64,000 nucleotides of DNA. It comes from MM2 sp035460165. Lineage in GTDB: Bacteria; Pseudomonadota; Gammaproteobacteria; Burkholderiales; Methylophilaceae. Positions 1-7,631 of this stretch are shown here, one piece after another. A model generated the notes under the pieces. It was not told the origin of the DNA. It did not search any database and saw only the letters and a list, made by a program, of their open reading frames with translations. The DNA lies in NCBI GenBank assembly GCA_035460165.1, contig DATHWW010000008.1, forward strand, positions 1 to 64,000, given 5' to 3'. The position numbers were made by a program, and so were the translations under genes. Numbering within the stretch: the stretch's first letter is position 1; each line of letters begins with the position of its first letter.

Positions 1-2
1 GC

Positions 3-215
3 GCGATCCGCCGCTACCTGAATGATCCGGCCAACACCAAGGAATTCGACCCGCGCAAGTTCCTCGTCGCCTCGACCAAGGCGATGGCGGACATCTGCCA
101 GGCGCGCTTCGAAGCCTTCGGCTCCGCCGGCCAGGCGAGCAAGATCAAGGCGCTGGCCTGCGACAAGATGGCCGAGCGCTACAAGAAGGGCGAACTGGCG
201 GCGATCATCAAGTAA
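3..215 (+). CDS. fba: Fructose-1,6-bisphosphate aldolase, class II (3' end only)
   Basis: The window opens inside this gene; only the last 70 residues are present. The frame reads AIRRYLNDPANTKEFDPRKF and continues to a TAA stop. The tail with FDPRK-FLVAST-KAM and the final KGELAAIIK resembles the C terminus of proteobacterial class II (zinc-dependent) fructose-bisphosphate aldolases, which split or form fructose-1,6-bisphosphate in glycolysis and in the Calvin cycle. The metal-binding core lies outside the window, so the assignment rests on the C-terminal sequence alone. A strong hairpin follows the stop. The next gene is cbbY, which fits a carbon-fixation setting. Confidence 0.85.
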   Translation, partial: AIRRYLNDPANTKEFDPRKFLVASTKAMADICQARFEAFGSAGQASKIKALACDKMAERYKKGELAAIIK

Positions 216-233
216 CGCTTTTACATCGACTTC

Positions 234-260
234 AAAGGCGGCTCCGGCCGCCTTTTGTTT
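234..260 (+). terminator. Rho-independent terminator after the aldolase gene
   Basis: A perfect 9-bp stem (AAAGGCGGC, 234-242, pairing with 247-255) with a 4-base loop is followed by a T-rich tract. It starts 19 bases after the aldolase stop and ends about 14 bases before the cbbY start. The two genes are therefore probably separate transcripts or only partly coupled. Confidence 0.8.
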
Positions 261-273
261 GAACAGGATATCT

Positions 274-1032
274 ATGGCATTGGAAGCATTATTGTTCGAC
301 GTGGACGGCACGTTGGCGGATACCGAGCGCGACGGCCATCGGCCGGCGTTCAACCGGGCGTTTGAAGAGTTCGGGCTGGATTGGAATTGGGATGCCGAGC
401 TATATGGAAAATTGCTGGCGGTGACCGGCGGCAAGGAGCGCATCCGTTATTTCGTCGATCATTTCCTGCCAGATTACGTCAAACCCAGCGATTTCGATGC
501 GCTGGTAGCCAAGCTGCACCAGGCGAAAACAAGGCATTACACCGCAATGCTCGCCGGTGGGGCGATCCCCGTGCGGCCCGGCGTTCGCCGTCTGCTGGAC
601 GAGGCGCGCGCAGCTGGAATGCGTCTCGCGGTGGTGACGACCACGACACCGCAGAATGTGACGGAGCTCTTGAAGCACAGTCTCGCTGAGGATGCCGAAT
701 CCTGGTTCGAAGTGATCGCAGCGGGCGACATCGTCCCGGCCAAGAAACCGGCTGCCGATATTTACCATTGGGCCCTAAGCGAATTGCGTCTGGCGCCTGA
801 GCAATGTCTGGCGTTCGAGGACTCACATAATGGCCTGCGCGCCAGCCGCGGCGCGGGCGTCAAAACGGTCGTTACGGTCAACGGCTATACGGCGCATGAG
901 AAGTTCAATGGCGCGCTTGCGGTGCTCAGCGACTTGGGCGAGCCGGACATGCCGTTCGAGGTGTTGCAGGGTGACGTCGCCGATGAGGAGTATGTCGATA
1001 TGGGATTGCTGCAGCGCTGGTTTGACCAGTAG
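274..1032 (+). CDS. cbbY: CbbY-type HAD phosphatase (xylulose-1,5-bisphosphatase-like)
   Basis: A 252-residue HAD-superfamily hydrolase. The ATG at 274 is chosen because the open frame upstream runs through the aldolase gene and the HAD motif starts at residue 9. Motif I is DVDGT (residues 9-13, nucleophile D9). The catalytic lysine sits in KKP (157-159) and motif IV in FEDSHNG (E182-D183). The family-specific stretch TGGKERI near residue 55 matches CbbY. CbbY proteins remove misfire products such as xylulose-1,5-bisphosphate that inhibit RuBisCO, which suggests a Calvin-cycle organism, although RuBisCO itself is not in the window. A phosphoglycolate-phosphatase-like role is the main alternative. 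Confidence 0.85.
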   Translation: MALEALLFDVDGTLADTERDGHRPAFNRAFEEFGLDWNWDAELYGKLLAVTGGKERIRYFVDHFLPDYVKPSDFDALVAKLHQAKTRHYTAMLAGGAIPVRPGVRRLLDEARAAGMRLAVVTTTTPQNVTELLKHSLAEDAESWFEVIAAGDIVPAKKPAADIYHWALSELRLAPEQCLAFEDSHNGLRASRGAGVKTVVTVNGYTAHEKFNGALAVLSDLGEPDMPFEVLQGDVADEEYVDMGLLQRWFDQ

Positions 1033-1080
1033 TTGCCGCTGGATATTCCTAGTTCGTCCAGAGAGTTTCCGGGATGACGG

Positions 1081-1422
1081 TCACACCTTTTTCAGGAACT
1101 CGGCCTTCAGCATGAAATTGCCTGCGTCCATCTTGCAGTCCACGCCGTGGTCGCCACCGACCAGGCGGATGCTCTTGACCTTGGTGCCTTGCTTCAGCGT
1201 GGTCGACGATCCCTTGACCTTGAGGTCCTTGATCAGCACCACCGAGTCGCCGTCCTGCAGCACGTTGCCGTTGGCATCCTTGATCACCCGGTTGCCGTCA
1301 TCCTCGGCACCGGCAGTTTCCGTCATCGGCCATTCGTAGCCGCAATCGGCGCAGACATAGTTACTGCCATCCAGATAGGTGTTTTCAAGCGTGCATTGCG
1401 GACAGGCGGGAGCGGTGGACAT
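1081..1422 (-). CDS. yjdM: Zinc-ribbon protein YjdM (PhnA family)
   Basis: A 113-residue protein. It begins with a zinc ribbon, C7-x2-C10 and C24-x2-C27, followed by the conserved PhnA/YjdM C-terminal domain (VKDANGN, LQDGDSV, IKDLKVKG, IRLV, DCKMD). Length and architecture are typical of the family. The old name PhnA (phosphonoacetate hydrolase) came from a misassignment; the true function is unclear. The gene stands alone on the minus strand between cbbY and purC, with its end only about 50 bases from the end of cbbY in a convergent arrangement. Confidence 0.9.
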   Translation of the reverse strand: MSTAPACPQCTLENTYLDGSNYVCADCGYEWPMTETAGAEDDGNRVIKDANGNVLQDGDSVVLIKDLKVKGSSTTLKQGTKVKSIRLVGGDHGVDCKMDAGNFMLKAEFLKKV

Positions 1423-1573
1423 AATTCCTTATTTAGTAGGGATATTGAAGATGGAATTATAAACGATCGCTAATCCATCCCAAATTCGCTGCTCAAGCAC
1501 ATCGCTGCTTTTCATGGCTCGCCCGAAAGGAGATAATTCAGCTCTTTTCAAAAGTTATCCCGCAGGGAATCCG

Positions 1574-2473
1574 ATGACACAGCCTTTATTGCAATCGAGC
1601 ATCAAAAGCCTGCCGCTGATCAACCAGGGCAAGGTGCGCGACATCTACGACATCGACGCCGACAAGATGCTGATCGTGACGACCGACCGCCTGTCCGCCT
1701 TCGACGTGGTGCTGCCGACGGCGATTCCCGGCAAGGGCGCCGTGTTGACCCAGGTGGCGAATTTCTGGTTCGACCGTTTGAGCAACATCATTCCCAATCA
1801 CCTCACCGGCATCGATCCCGCCAGCGTCGTGAGCGATCCCGCTGAAAAAGCGCAGGTCGCCGGTCGCGGCATTGTGGTCAAAAAGCTGAAACCATTGCCG
1901 ATTGAGGCCGTGGTGCGCGGCTACCTGGTTGGCGGGGGTTGGAAGGAATATAAGCAAACCGGCACGGTGTGCGGCATTCCCTTGCCGTCCGGCCTGCAGG
2001 AAGCTTCCAAGCTGCCGCAGCCGATTTTCACGCCGTCGACCAAGGCCGAAGTGGGCGCTCACGACGAGAACATCACGTTTGAAAAAGCCGCCGAGCTGAT
2101 GGGCGCGGAATTGGCGGCCAAGGTGCGCGACGTGGCGATCCGCCTGTATCAAACCGCGGCGGAGTACGCGCTGACCAAGGGCATCATCATCGCCGATACC
2201 AAGTTCGAGTTCGGTTTGGATGCCGCTGGCGAGCTTTACCTGATCGACGAAGCGCTGACGCCGGATTCCTCACGCTTTTGGCCTGCTGATCAGTACCGCG
2301 TCGGCAGCAACCCACCCAGTTTCGACAAGCAATACGTGCGCGACTGGCTGGAGGCTTCCGGCTGGAACAAGCAGGCTCCCGGTCCCGAGTTGCCCCCTGA
2401 CGTCGCTGCCAAAACCGGCGAAAAATATCGCGAAGCATTAAGGCAGCTGACGGGACGCGATCTGGAAGTCTGA
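1574..2473 (+). CDS. purC: Phosphoribosylaminoimidazole-succinocarboxamide synthase
   Basis: A 299-residue SAICAR synthetase. It condenses CAIR with aspartate using ATP in the eighth step of purine synthesis. Visible motifs are the N-terminal GKVRDIYD (nucleotide loop), TTDRLSAFD, the segment VVRGYLVGGGWKEY and the C-terminal DEALTPDSSRFW. The start at 1574 (MTQPLLQSS) gives the usual family length and has AGGGAA upstream. An in-frame ATG at 1514, with AGGAG just after it, would add 20 residues and is less likely. No purine riboswitch was recognised upstream. Confidence 0.95.
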   Translation: MTQPLLQSSIKSLPLINQGKVRDIYDIDADKMLIVTTDRLSAFDVVLPTAIPGKGAVLTQVANFWFDRLSNIIPNHLTGIDPASVVSDPAEKAQVAGRGIVVKKLKPLPIEAVVRGYLVGGGWKEYKQTGTVCGIPLPSGLQEASKLPQPIFTPSTKAEVGAHDENITFEKAAELMGAELAAKVRDVAIRLYQTAAEYALTKGIIIADTKFEFGLDAAGELYLIDEALTPDSSRFWPADQYRVGSNPPSFDKQYVRDWLEASGWNKQAPGPELPPDVAAKTGEKYREALRQLTGRDLEV

Positions 2474-2479
2474 CCGGCC

Positions 2480-2761
2480 ATGGGCGTATTGCGCGACACA
2501 GCGGCGAAGATAAAAAAAGAGTTCGCCGTCTATCGATTGGTTTTGAAACACCCCGAAACGCCATTTTTGGCAAAAATACTGCTCGGATTGGCCGTGGGTT
2601 ACCTGCTGCTGCCGTTCGATCTCATTCCGGATTTCATTCCGGTGGTGGGACATCTCGACGATCTTGTGATTGTGCCGGCGCTGGTTTATGCCGCGCTCAA
2701 GCTGATTCCAACAGGTATCGTCGATTCTTGCAGAAAAGAATTGGAGAATACGCATGGATGA
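2480..2761 (+). CDS. DUF1232 (YkvA-like) small membrane protein
   Basis: A 93-residue protein with the DUF1232 core: hydrophobic AKILLGLAVGYLLLPFDLIP followed by DFIPVVGHLDDLVIV. The signature P-x-D-L-I-P-D-F-I-P-x-x-G-x-x-D-D is intact. The family forms short membrane proteins of unknown role. It starts 6 bases after purC and its last 8 bases overlap the start of the carbonic anhydrase gene, so the three genes are probably co-transcribed and translationally linked. Confidence 0.9.
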   Translation: MGVLRDTAAKIKKEFAVYRLVLKHPETPFLAKILLGLAVGYLLLPFDLIPDFIPVVGHLDDLVIVPALVYAALKLIPTGIVDSCRKELENTHG

Positions 2762-3401
2762 CATCAAGAAGTTCATCGCCGGTTTCAGGCGCTTCCAGGA
2801 AAACTATTTCGGCCAGAACAAGGCATTGTTCCGCGAACTGAAGCAAGGGCAGCGGCCGGGAACGATGGTGATTTCCTGTTCCGATTCCCGGGTCGATCCG
2901 GCCATCCTCACCGATTGCCAACCGGGCGATCTCTTCGTTGTGCGCAACGTGGCCAACCTGGTACCTCCTTATGAAAAGGGCGCCGGTCTGCATGGCGTCA
3001 GTACCGCGCTGGAGTTCGGCGTGCGTTCGCTCGAAGTCGAGCACATTATCGTGCTGGGGCACCGCCAGTGCGGCGGCATCCAGGCGCTGATGCAGGACGG
3101 CACGCCTGAATCCAAGGGCGAATTCATCGGCAACTGGGTCAACATCGCCAGACGTGCCAAAGACCGTGTGCGCGCGGAATTGCCGGAAGCGACCGCGCAG
3201 GAACAGTTATGCGCCTGCGAGCAGGCATCCATCCTGGTTTCGCTGGAAAACCTGCTGACCTTCCCCTGGGTCAAGGAACGCGTCGAACAGGGCAAGCTGA
3301 TGCTGCATGGCTGGCTGTTCGATATCGAGCATGGCGAGCTGGTCGCTTACGATGCGACTACCGGCAAGTTTGAGTCCCTTACCAAAGATCTGACTGTCTA
3401 A
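2754..3401 (+). CDS. can: Beta-class carbonic anhydrase
   Basis: A 215-residue protein that interconverts CO2 and bicarbonate. The zinc site is complete: C42 and D44 in CSDSRVD, and H103 and C106 in LGHRQCGG. The D44-R46 dyad is present. The segment VRNVANLVPPYEKGAGLHGV is typical of the plant/CynT-like subtype of the beta class. The cytoplasmic enzyme could supply bicarbonate for purine and fatty-acid carboxylations or CO2 for autotrophic fixation. The gene overlaps the DUF1232 gene by 8 bases downstream of purC. Confidence 0.93.
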   Translation: MDDIKKFIAGFRRFQENYFGQNKALFRELKQGQRPGTMVISCSDSRVDPAILTDCQPGDLFVVRNVANLVPPYEKGAGLHGVSTALEFGVRSLEVEHIIVLGHRQCGGIQALMQDGTPESKGEFIGNWVNIARRAKDRVRAELPEATAQEQLCACEQASILVSLENLLTFPWVKERVEQGKLMLHGWLFDIEHGELVAYDATTGKFESLTKDLTV

Positions 3402-3412
3402 GCCAGCCGGCG

Positions 3413-4303
3413 CTAAAGAAAAAGTTCTTGCCGCGCCGCATCGCTGATGGCGATGACGGCGGGGTGCGACAGGCGGCGTTCCACCGAGATGGCATAAAAG
3501 GCTTCGGTGATCTCATCGGTGGCGCCGATTTCCTCCACGTCGTACTGTGCCCGAATCTGCGCTGCAATCGCGCTCGGCGCAGAAAATATGCCGGCCCCCG
3601 CCTGACCGAATGCGGCCATCAGCGCGCTGTCGTCGAATTCGCCGGCGATGCGGGGACGGAGGCGGTTCTGGTCGAACCAGCGGATGAGCTTGGGCCGCAC
3701 GGCGACATCGTCTCCGGGCAGCAGCAGCGGAGCGCCATCAAGACGTTGCGGAAACTCGCCAGCATATTGTGCGGCTAATGCCGGCGTCGCAAAGAATGTC
3801 AGGCCGCATTCGCCCAGCAGGTGGTTGAATGCCTTCACGTCTATCCTCGGCGGCATCGGGCTGTCGGCGATGACGATATCCAACTGGTGTATCGCCAGCT
3901 CCGCCATCAGGCCAGCTACTTTCCCTTCGCGACATACGATGCGCGAGTTCTCCGTGGCGCGCAGTGCGGGTTCGATCAGCTTGTAAGCCAACGCCTTGGG
4001 CACCGCGTCGGAAACGCCCACGCGAAATTGCAGCGGCCGCCCACCGGGGCGGTGGCGCAGCACTTCTTCCATTTCCTTTCCCAAGGAAAATATTTCTTCA
4101 GCGTAACCCAACACCGTGCGTCCGGCATCCGTCAGTGCAAACCTGCGACGCGAACGGTCGAACAGGGTTTCCCCGAGTACATTTTCGAACAGGCTCAGTT
4201 GACCACTGATGGTTTGCGGTGTGAGGTGCAATTGCTCGCTCGCGCGCGCGATGCTCCCCGCCTTGGCAACTGTCCAGAAATAATAGAGATGTTTGTAATT
4301 CAT
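3413..4303 (-). CDS. nhaR: LysR-type transcriptional regulator NhaR
   Basis: A 296-residue regulator with the NhaR hallmark start MNYKHLYYFWTVAKAGSIAR, a helix-turn-helix in residues about 18-40 (ASEQLHLTPQTISGQLSLFE), and a ligand-binding domain from about residue 90 (FRVGVSDAVPKALAYKLIEP). NhaR activates the Na+/H+ antiporter gene nhaA and some envelope genes in enterobacteria in response to Na+. Here no nhaA is adjacent. The gene is divergent from yqhA-htpX-terC, with 135 bases of AT-rich DNA between them that hold a possible operator, so this operon is the likely target (inference). Confidence 0.9.
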   Translation of the reverse strand: MNYKHLYYFWTVAKAGSIARASEQLHLTPQTISGQLSLFENVLGETLFDRSRRRFALTDAGRTVLGYAEEIFSLGKEMEEVLRHRPGGRPLQFRVGVSDAVPKALAYKLIEPALRATENSRIVCREGKVAGLMAELAIHQLDIVIADSPMPPRIDVKAFNHLLGECGLTFFATPALAAQYAGEFPQRLDGAPLLLPGDDVAVRPKLIRWFDQNRLRPRIAGEFDDSALMAAFGQAGAGIFSAPSAIAAQIRAQYDVEEIGATDEITEAFYAISVERRLSHPAVIAISDAARQELFL

Positions 4304-4340
4304 GCGTTTTATTCGGTTTTTTCGAAATTAAATTAAAGTA

Positions 4341-4360
4341 TATTCGAATTTTTATGAATA
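4341..4360. promoter_or_regulatory. Candidate LysR-type operator between nhaR and yqhA
   Basis: An inverted repeat TATTC-N10-GAATA sits in the AT-rich divergent spacer about 40 bases upstream of the nhaR start. The flanking TTCGAA palindrome at 4321 recurs at 4343. The T-N11-A spacing style suits LysR regulators. The assignment to NhaR is by position only. Confidence 0.4.
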
Positions 4361-4438
4361 AAACTTAGGGATAGAATCGCTTTATCTTAAAAAGATGCGG
4401 TCCGTATGCGTCGCATCCCATCCTCAAGGAGTTCTGCT

Positions 4439-4954
4439 ATGGAAAAGATTGAAGGCTGGTTGGAAAGTTTGCTGTTCGGCAGCCGTTGGCTGCTGGCACC
4501 GTTCTATCTCGGGCTGGTGGGTGCGGTCGGCGTGCTGCTTTGGTATTTCGGCGTGGAGTTCGTGCATCTGCTTCACATGCTGCTGCACAACGAGGGCAGC
4601 ATCGTCGTTGGCGTGCTATCCCTGGTGGATCTGGTGCTGGTCGCCAATCTGCTGATGATCATCATTTTTGCCGGTTACGAGAATTTCGTGTCCAAGATCC
4701 ATACCGGCGATCACGAGGACAGGCCGGACTGGATGGGGCATGTGGATTTTGCCGACCTCAAGATGAAGCTGATCGGTTCCATTATTGCGATTTCAGGCAT
4801 CGAGCTGCTCAAGGCCTTCGTCAACGTCGATAGCTTCGATGACCACCAACTGGCTTGGAAAGTGGGCATACACGTTACGTTCGTATTCTCCGGGTTGATG
4901 TTCGCCGTCATGGATAAGTTGGGCGAACACAAGAAGCATGGTGCGGGCAGCTGA
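4439..4954 (+). CDS. yqhA: UPF0114 (YqhA) family membrane protein
   Basis: A 171-residue inner-membrane protein with about four hydrophobic segments: residues 20-40, 55-80, 105-122 and 135-155. The family signature starts at MEKIEGWLESLLFGSRWLL and includes the loop FVSKIHTGDHEDRPDWMGHV. ATG 4439 is chosen over the ATG at 4406 because AAGGA (4426-4430) sits 8 bases before it and the family begins with this MEK. The molecular function is unknown. It is the first gene of a run with htpX and terC, spaced 29 and 4 bases apart. Confidence 0.88.
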   Translation: MEKIEGWLESLLFGSRWLLAPFYLGLVGAVGVLLWYFGVEFVHLLHMLLHNEGSIVVGVLSLVDLVLVANLLMIIIFAGYENFVSKIHTGDHEDRPDWMGHVDFADLKMKLIGSIIAISGIELLKAFVNVDSFDDHQLAWKVGIHVTFVFSGLMFAVMDKLGEHKKHGAGS

Positions 4955-4983
4955 TCCGCGATCTAATTTAAAGGAAATTCATC

Positions 4984-5859
4984 ATGAAACGCGTATTCCT
5001 GTTTTTGGCTACCAATTTCGCCATCGTACTGGTGCTGTCGGTCACGATGCGCCTGCTGGGTGTCGAGCCCTATTTGAACGCCCAGGGGCTGAATCTCGGC
5101 TCGCTGCTGATTTTCGCCGCGGTGATGGGCATGGGCGGTTCGTTCATTTCTCTGGCGATCTCCAAGTGGACCGCCAAGCGTTCCGTCGGCGCGGAAGTTA
5201 TTGAAACACCGCGCAACGAAGCCGAGCGCTGGCTGGTGGAAACCGTGCGTCGTCAGGCACAGCAGGCCGGTATCGGCATGCCGGAAGTGGCGATATATCA
5301 GTCGCCGGATGTCAATGCTTTCGCCACCGGCATGAACAAGAACAGCGCACTGGTCGCGGTTTCTACCGGGCTGCTGCAATCGATGACGCGCGAGGAAGCC
5401 GAGGCGGTGCTGGGACATGAGGTCTCGCACGTCGCCAACGGCGACATGGTGACGCTGGCGCTGATTCAGGGCGTGGTGAATACCTTCGTGATGTTCCTGT
5501 CACGCGTGATCGGCTATCTGGTCGACAAGATCGTGTTCAAGACCGAGCGCGGCCAGGGGCCGGCGTTCTTCGTGACGATGATCGTTGCAGAAATGGTGCT
5601 GGGCATCCTCGCTTCCATCATCGTGATGTGGTTCTCGCGCCAGCGCGAATTCCGTGCTGATCGCGGCGGTGCCAGCCTTGCCGGCCGCCAGAAGATGATC
5701 AACGCGCTGGAGCGTCTGAAGCAGGCGCACCCCGAGCCGCTGCCGGAGAAAATGGCGGCCTTCGGCATCAGCGGCCATGTCGGTGGCGGGTTGAAGCGTT
5801 TGTTCATGACGCACCCGCCGCTGGAAGAACGTATCGCGGCCCTGAAGGCGGAAGGTTGA
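4984..5859 (+). CDS. htpX: Membrane zinc metalloprotease HtpX
   Basis: A 291-residue inner-membrane M48 protease of the envelope stress response, which cleaves misfolded membrane proteins on the cytoplasmic side. Two N-terminal membrane helices (residues 5-22 and 35-55) precede the catalytic motif H145-E146-x-x-H149 in LGHEVSHVANGD. Two further hydrophobic segments follow, then the third-ligand region EFRADRGGASLAGR. A clear GGAAA ribosome site precedes the ATG. Length matches E. coli HtpX. It is followed after 4 bases by the TerC gene. Confidence 0.95.
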   Translation: MKRVFLFLATNFAIVLVLSVTMRLLGVEPYLNAQGLNLGSLLIFAAVMGMGGSFISLAISKWTAKRSVGAEVIETPRNEAERWLVETVRRQAQQAGIGMPEVAIYQSPDVNAFATGMNKNSALVAVSTGLLQSMTREEAEAVLGHEVSHVANGDMVTLALIQGVVNTFVMFLSRVIGYLVDKIVFKTERGQGPAFFVTMIVAEMVLGILASIIVMWFSRQREFRADRGGASLAGRQKMINALERLKQAHPEPLPEKMAAFGISGHVGGGLKRLFMTHPPLEERIAALKAEG

Positions 5860-5863
5860 TCGG

Positions 5864-6826
5864 ATGATGGAAACGGTTGCGCAAGGATGGATGTGGGGCG
5901 CGTTCGTCGTCTTCGTCATCGCCATGCTGGTGTTGGATATGTTTGCCCTGGGCGGCAACAAGCCGGGCAAGGTGAGCGTGAAGGAGGCGGCTGCCTGGTC
6001 GCTGGGCTGGTTTACGCTGGCGATGGTGTTCAACGCGCTGCTGTGGTGGTATCTCGACGGCAGCGTCGGGCGCGAGGTCGCGAATACCAAGGCAATGGAG
6101 TTCTTCACCGGCTATCTGATCGAAAAGTCGCTGTCGGTCGATAACCTGTTCGTGTTCCTGATGCTGTTCGGCTTTTTTGCAGTGCCGGCGGAATACCAGC
6201 GGCGCGTGTTGCTATATGGCGTGCTGGGAGCCATCGTGCTACGCGCGATCATGGTTCTGGCCGGGGTGTGGCTGGTGAGCCAGTTCTCGTGGATGCTCTA
6301 TTTGTTCGGCGCCTTCCTGGTGGTGACTGGCATCAAGATGGTGCTGTTTGCCGAGCACAAGCCTGACCTTGAGAATAACCCGGTGCTGAAATGGATGCGT
6401 TCGCACCTGCGCATGACCAATGAGTACAGCGGGGAGCATTTCACGGTAGTGAAGGACGGCCTGCGTTACTTCACGCCCTTGTTTGCGGTGCTGGTGATGG
6501 TGGAGATTTCCGACGTGATTTTCGCGGTGGATTCTATCCCGGCGATTTTCGCGGTAACGACTGATCCTTTCATCGTGTTCACCTCCAACATCTTTGCGAT
6601 TCTCGGTCTGCGCGCGCTGTATTTCCTGCTGGCTGATATGGCGGACCGTTTCCATCTGCTGAAATACGGAGTCGCTGTGGTGCTGCTGTTTGTCGGCATC
6701 AAATTGCTGATTGCGGATTTCTACCATGTGCCAGTACTGCTGTCGTTGGCTTTCGTCGCGTTGATTCTGACGCTGTCGGTCATTGCCAGCCTGATAGTCA
6801 CACGGACTAAGGAAGTCAAAGTCTAA
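5864..6826 (+). CDS. TerC/Alx family membrane protein
   Basis: A 320-residue protein with about nine membrane helices. TerC hallmarks are present: acidic residues inside helices in EKSLSVDNLFVFLMLF and in EISDVIFAVDSIPAIFAVT, each the centre of one repeat. Family members (Alx, MeeF, TerC) export Mn2+ or take part in metal and tellurite stress and protein-export folding. The Alx-type layout with a C-terminal VTRTKE tail is seen. It follows htpX after only 4 bases, so it shares the yqhA-htpX transcript. No yybP-ykoY-type manganese riboswitch precedes it. Confidence 0.9.
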   Translation: MMETVAQGWMWGAFVVFVIAMLVLDMFALGGNKPGKVSVKEAAAWSLGWFTLAMVFNALLWWYLDGSVGREVANTKAMEFFTGYLIEKSLSVDNLFVFLMLFGFFAVPAEYQRRVLLYGVLGAIVLRAIMVLAGVWLVSQFSWMLYLFGAFLVVTGIKMVLFAEHKPDLENNPVLKWMRSHLRMTNEYSGEHFTVVKDGLRYFTPLFAVLVMVEISDVIFAVDSIPAIFAVTTDPFIVFTSNIFAILGLRALYFLLADMADRFHLLKYGVAVVLLFVGIKLLIADFYHVPVLLSLAFVALILTLSVIASLIVTRTKEVKV

Positions 6827-6870
6827 ATCCTTTATAATCACGGACTTTTTCCCGAAGGACTGAACTCGAC

Positions 6871-7419
6871 ATGGCATTCACCAATGTGCCGACCGGCAAG
6901 GACGTACCCAACGATTTCAATGTGATCATCGAAATCCCGATGCAAGGCGATCCGGTCAAATACGAAGTGGACAAGGACACCGGCGCGATCTTCGTCGACC
7001 GTTTCATGGGCACTTCCATGCAGTATCCGTGCAACTACGGCTACATTCCGCATACGCTGTCGGAAGACGGCGACCCGGTCGACGTGCTGGTGATTACGCC
7101 GGTGCCGCTGATCCCTGGCGTGGTGGTGCGCTGCCGTCCGCTCGGCATGCTGAAGATGACCGACGAAGCCGGCCCTGACGCCAAGGTGCTGGCGGTGCCG
7201 GTGGACAAGGTGTGCGGCCTGTACAGCCACTTCAAGGACTATAACGATGTATCCGCCTGGCGCCTGACCATGATTTGCCACTTCTTCGAGCACTACAAGG
7301 ACCTCGATAAGGGCAAGTGGGTCAAGGTCGATGGCTGGGAAGGCATTGAAGCCGCGCGTGAGGAAATCCTGGCCGGTGTTGATCGCTACAACAGCGCCGA
7401 GGACAAGCCGGCGTTCTGA
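6871..7419 (+). CDS. ppa: Inorganic pyrophosphatase (family I, soluble)
   Basis: A 182-residue cytoplasmic enzyme that splits PPi to two phosphates. Active-site stretches are visible: KYEVDKDTGAIFVDRF, YPCNYGYIPHT, and the metal-binding DGDPVDVLV, followed by KVLAVP. A TATAAT-like -10 box lies at 6833-6838, just downstream of terC, which suggests its own promoter, although no good -35 was found. A strong terminator follows. It is the first of three consecutive PPi-related genes, which is notable because soluble pyrophosphatase competes with the two PPi-using enzymes downstream. Confidence 0.96.
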   Translation: MAFTNVPTGKDVPNDFNVIIEIPMQGDPVKYEVDKDTGAIFVDRFMGTSMQYPCNYGYIPHTLSEDGDPVDVLVITPVPLIPGVVVRCRPLGMLKMTDEAGPDAKVLAVPVDKVCGLYSHFKDYNDVSAWRLTMICHFFEHYKDLDKGKWVKVDGWEGIEAAREEILAGVDRYNSAEDKPAF

Positions 7420-7444
7420 TTTTCGGTTTGAAAACATTCCCAGT

Positions 7445-7479
7445 ACACATTGCCCGGTTTGCCGGGCAATGTGTTTTTT
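7445..7479 (+). terminator. Strong Rho-independent terminator after ppa
   Basis: A perfect 13-bp stem (7445-7457 with 7462-7474), TTTG loop and a run of six T. It separates ppa from the downstream PPi-phosphofructokinase transcript. Confidence 0.92.
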
Positions 7480-7631
7480 AGACGGCCCTTTCTGCTTCCT
7501 CCTCCCCTCGTTTTGCGTTAAGCTAGCCCATCCCCATTGGGGGTGTTTCCTGCAACACCCAAGCGGTTTCTGACGTTCCCTGCTGGATTCTGCGCGGGGT
7601 TGTTTAACGCGTGAGGAGGGGTAGGGCGGTA

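Noticed and set aside
1514..1573. An upstream start for purC at 1514
   Set aside because: It would add 20 residues that do not look like the family N terminus; the internal ATG at 1574 gives the normal length.
5855..5870. A possible manganese riboswitch (yybP-ykoY) before terC
   Set aside because: Only 4 bases separate htpX and terC, so there is no room for one, and none was recognised in front of yqhA.
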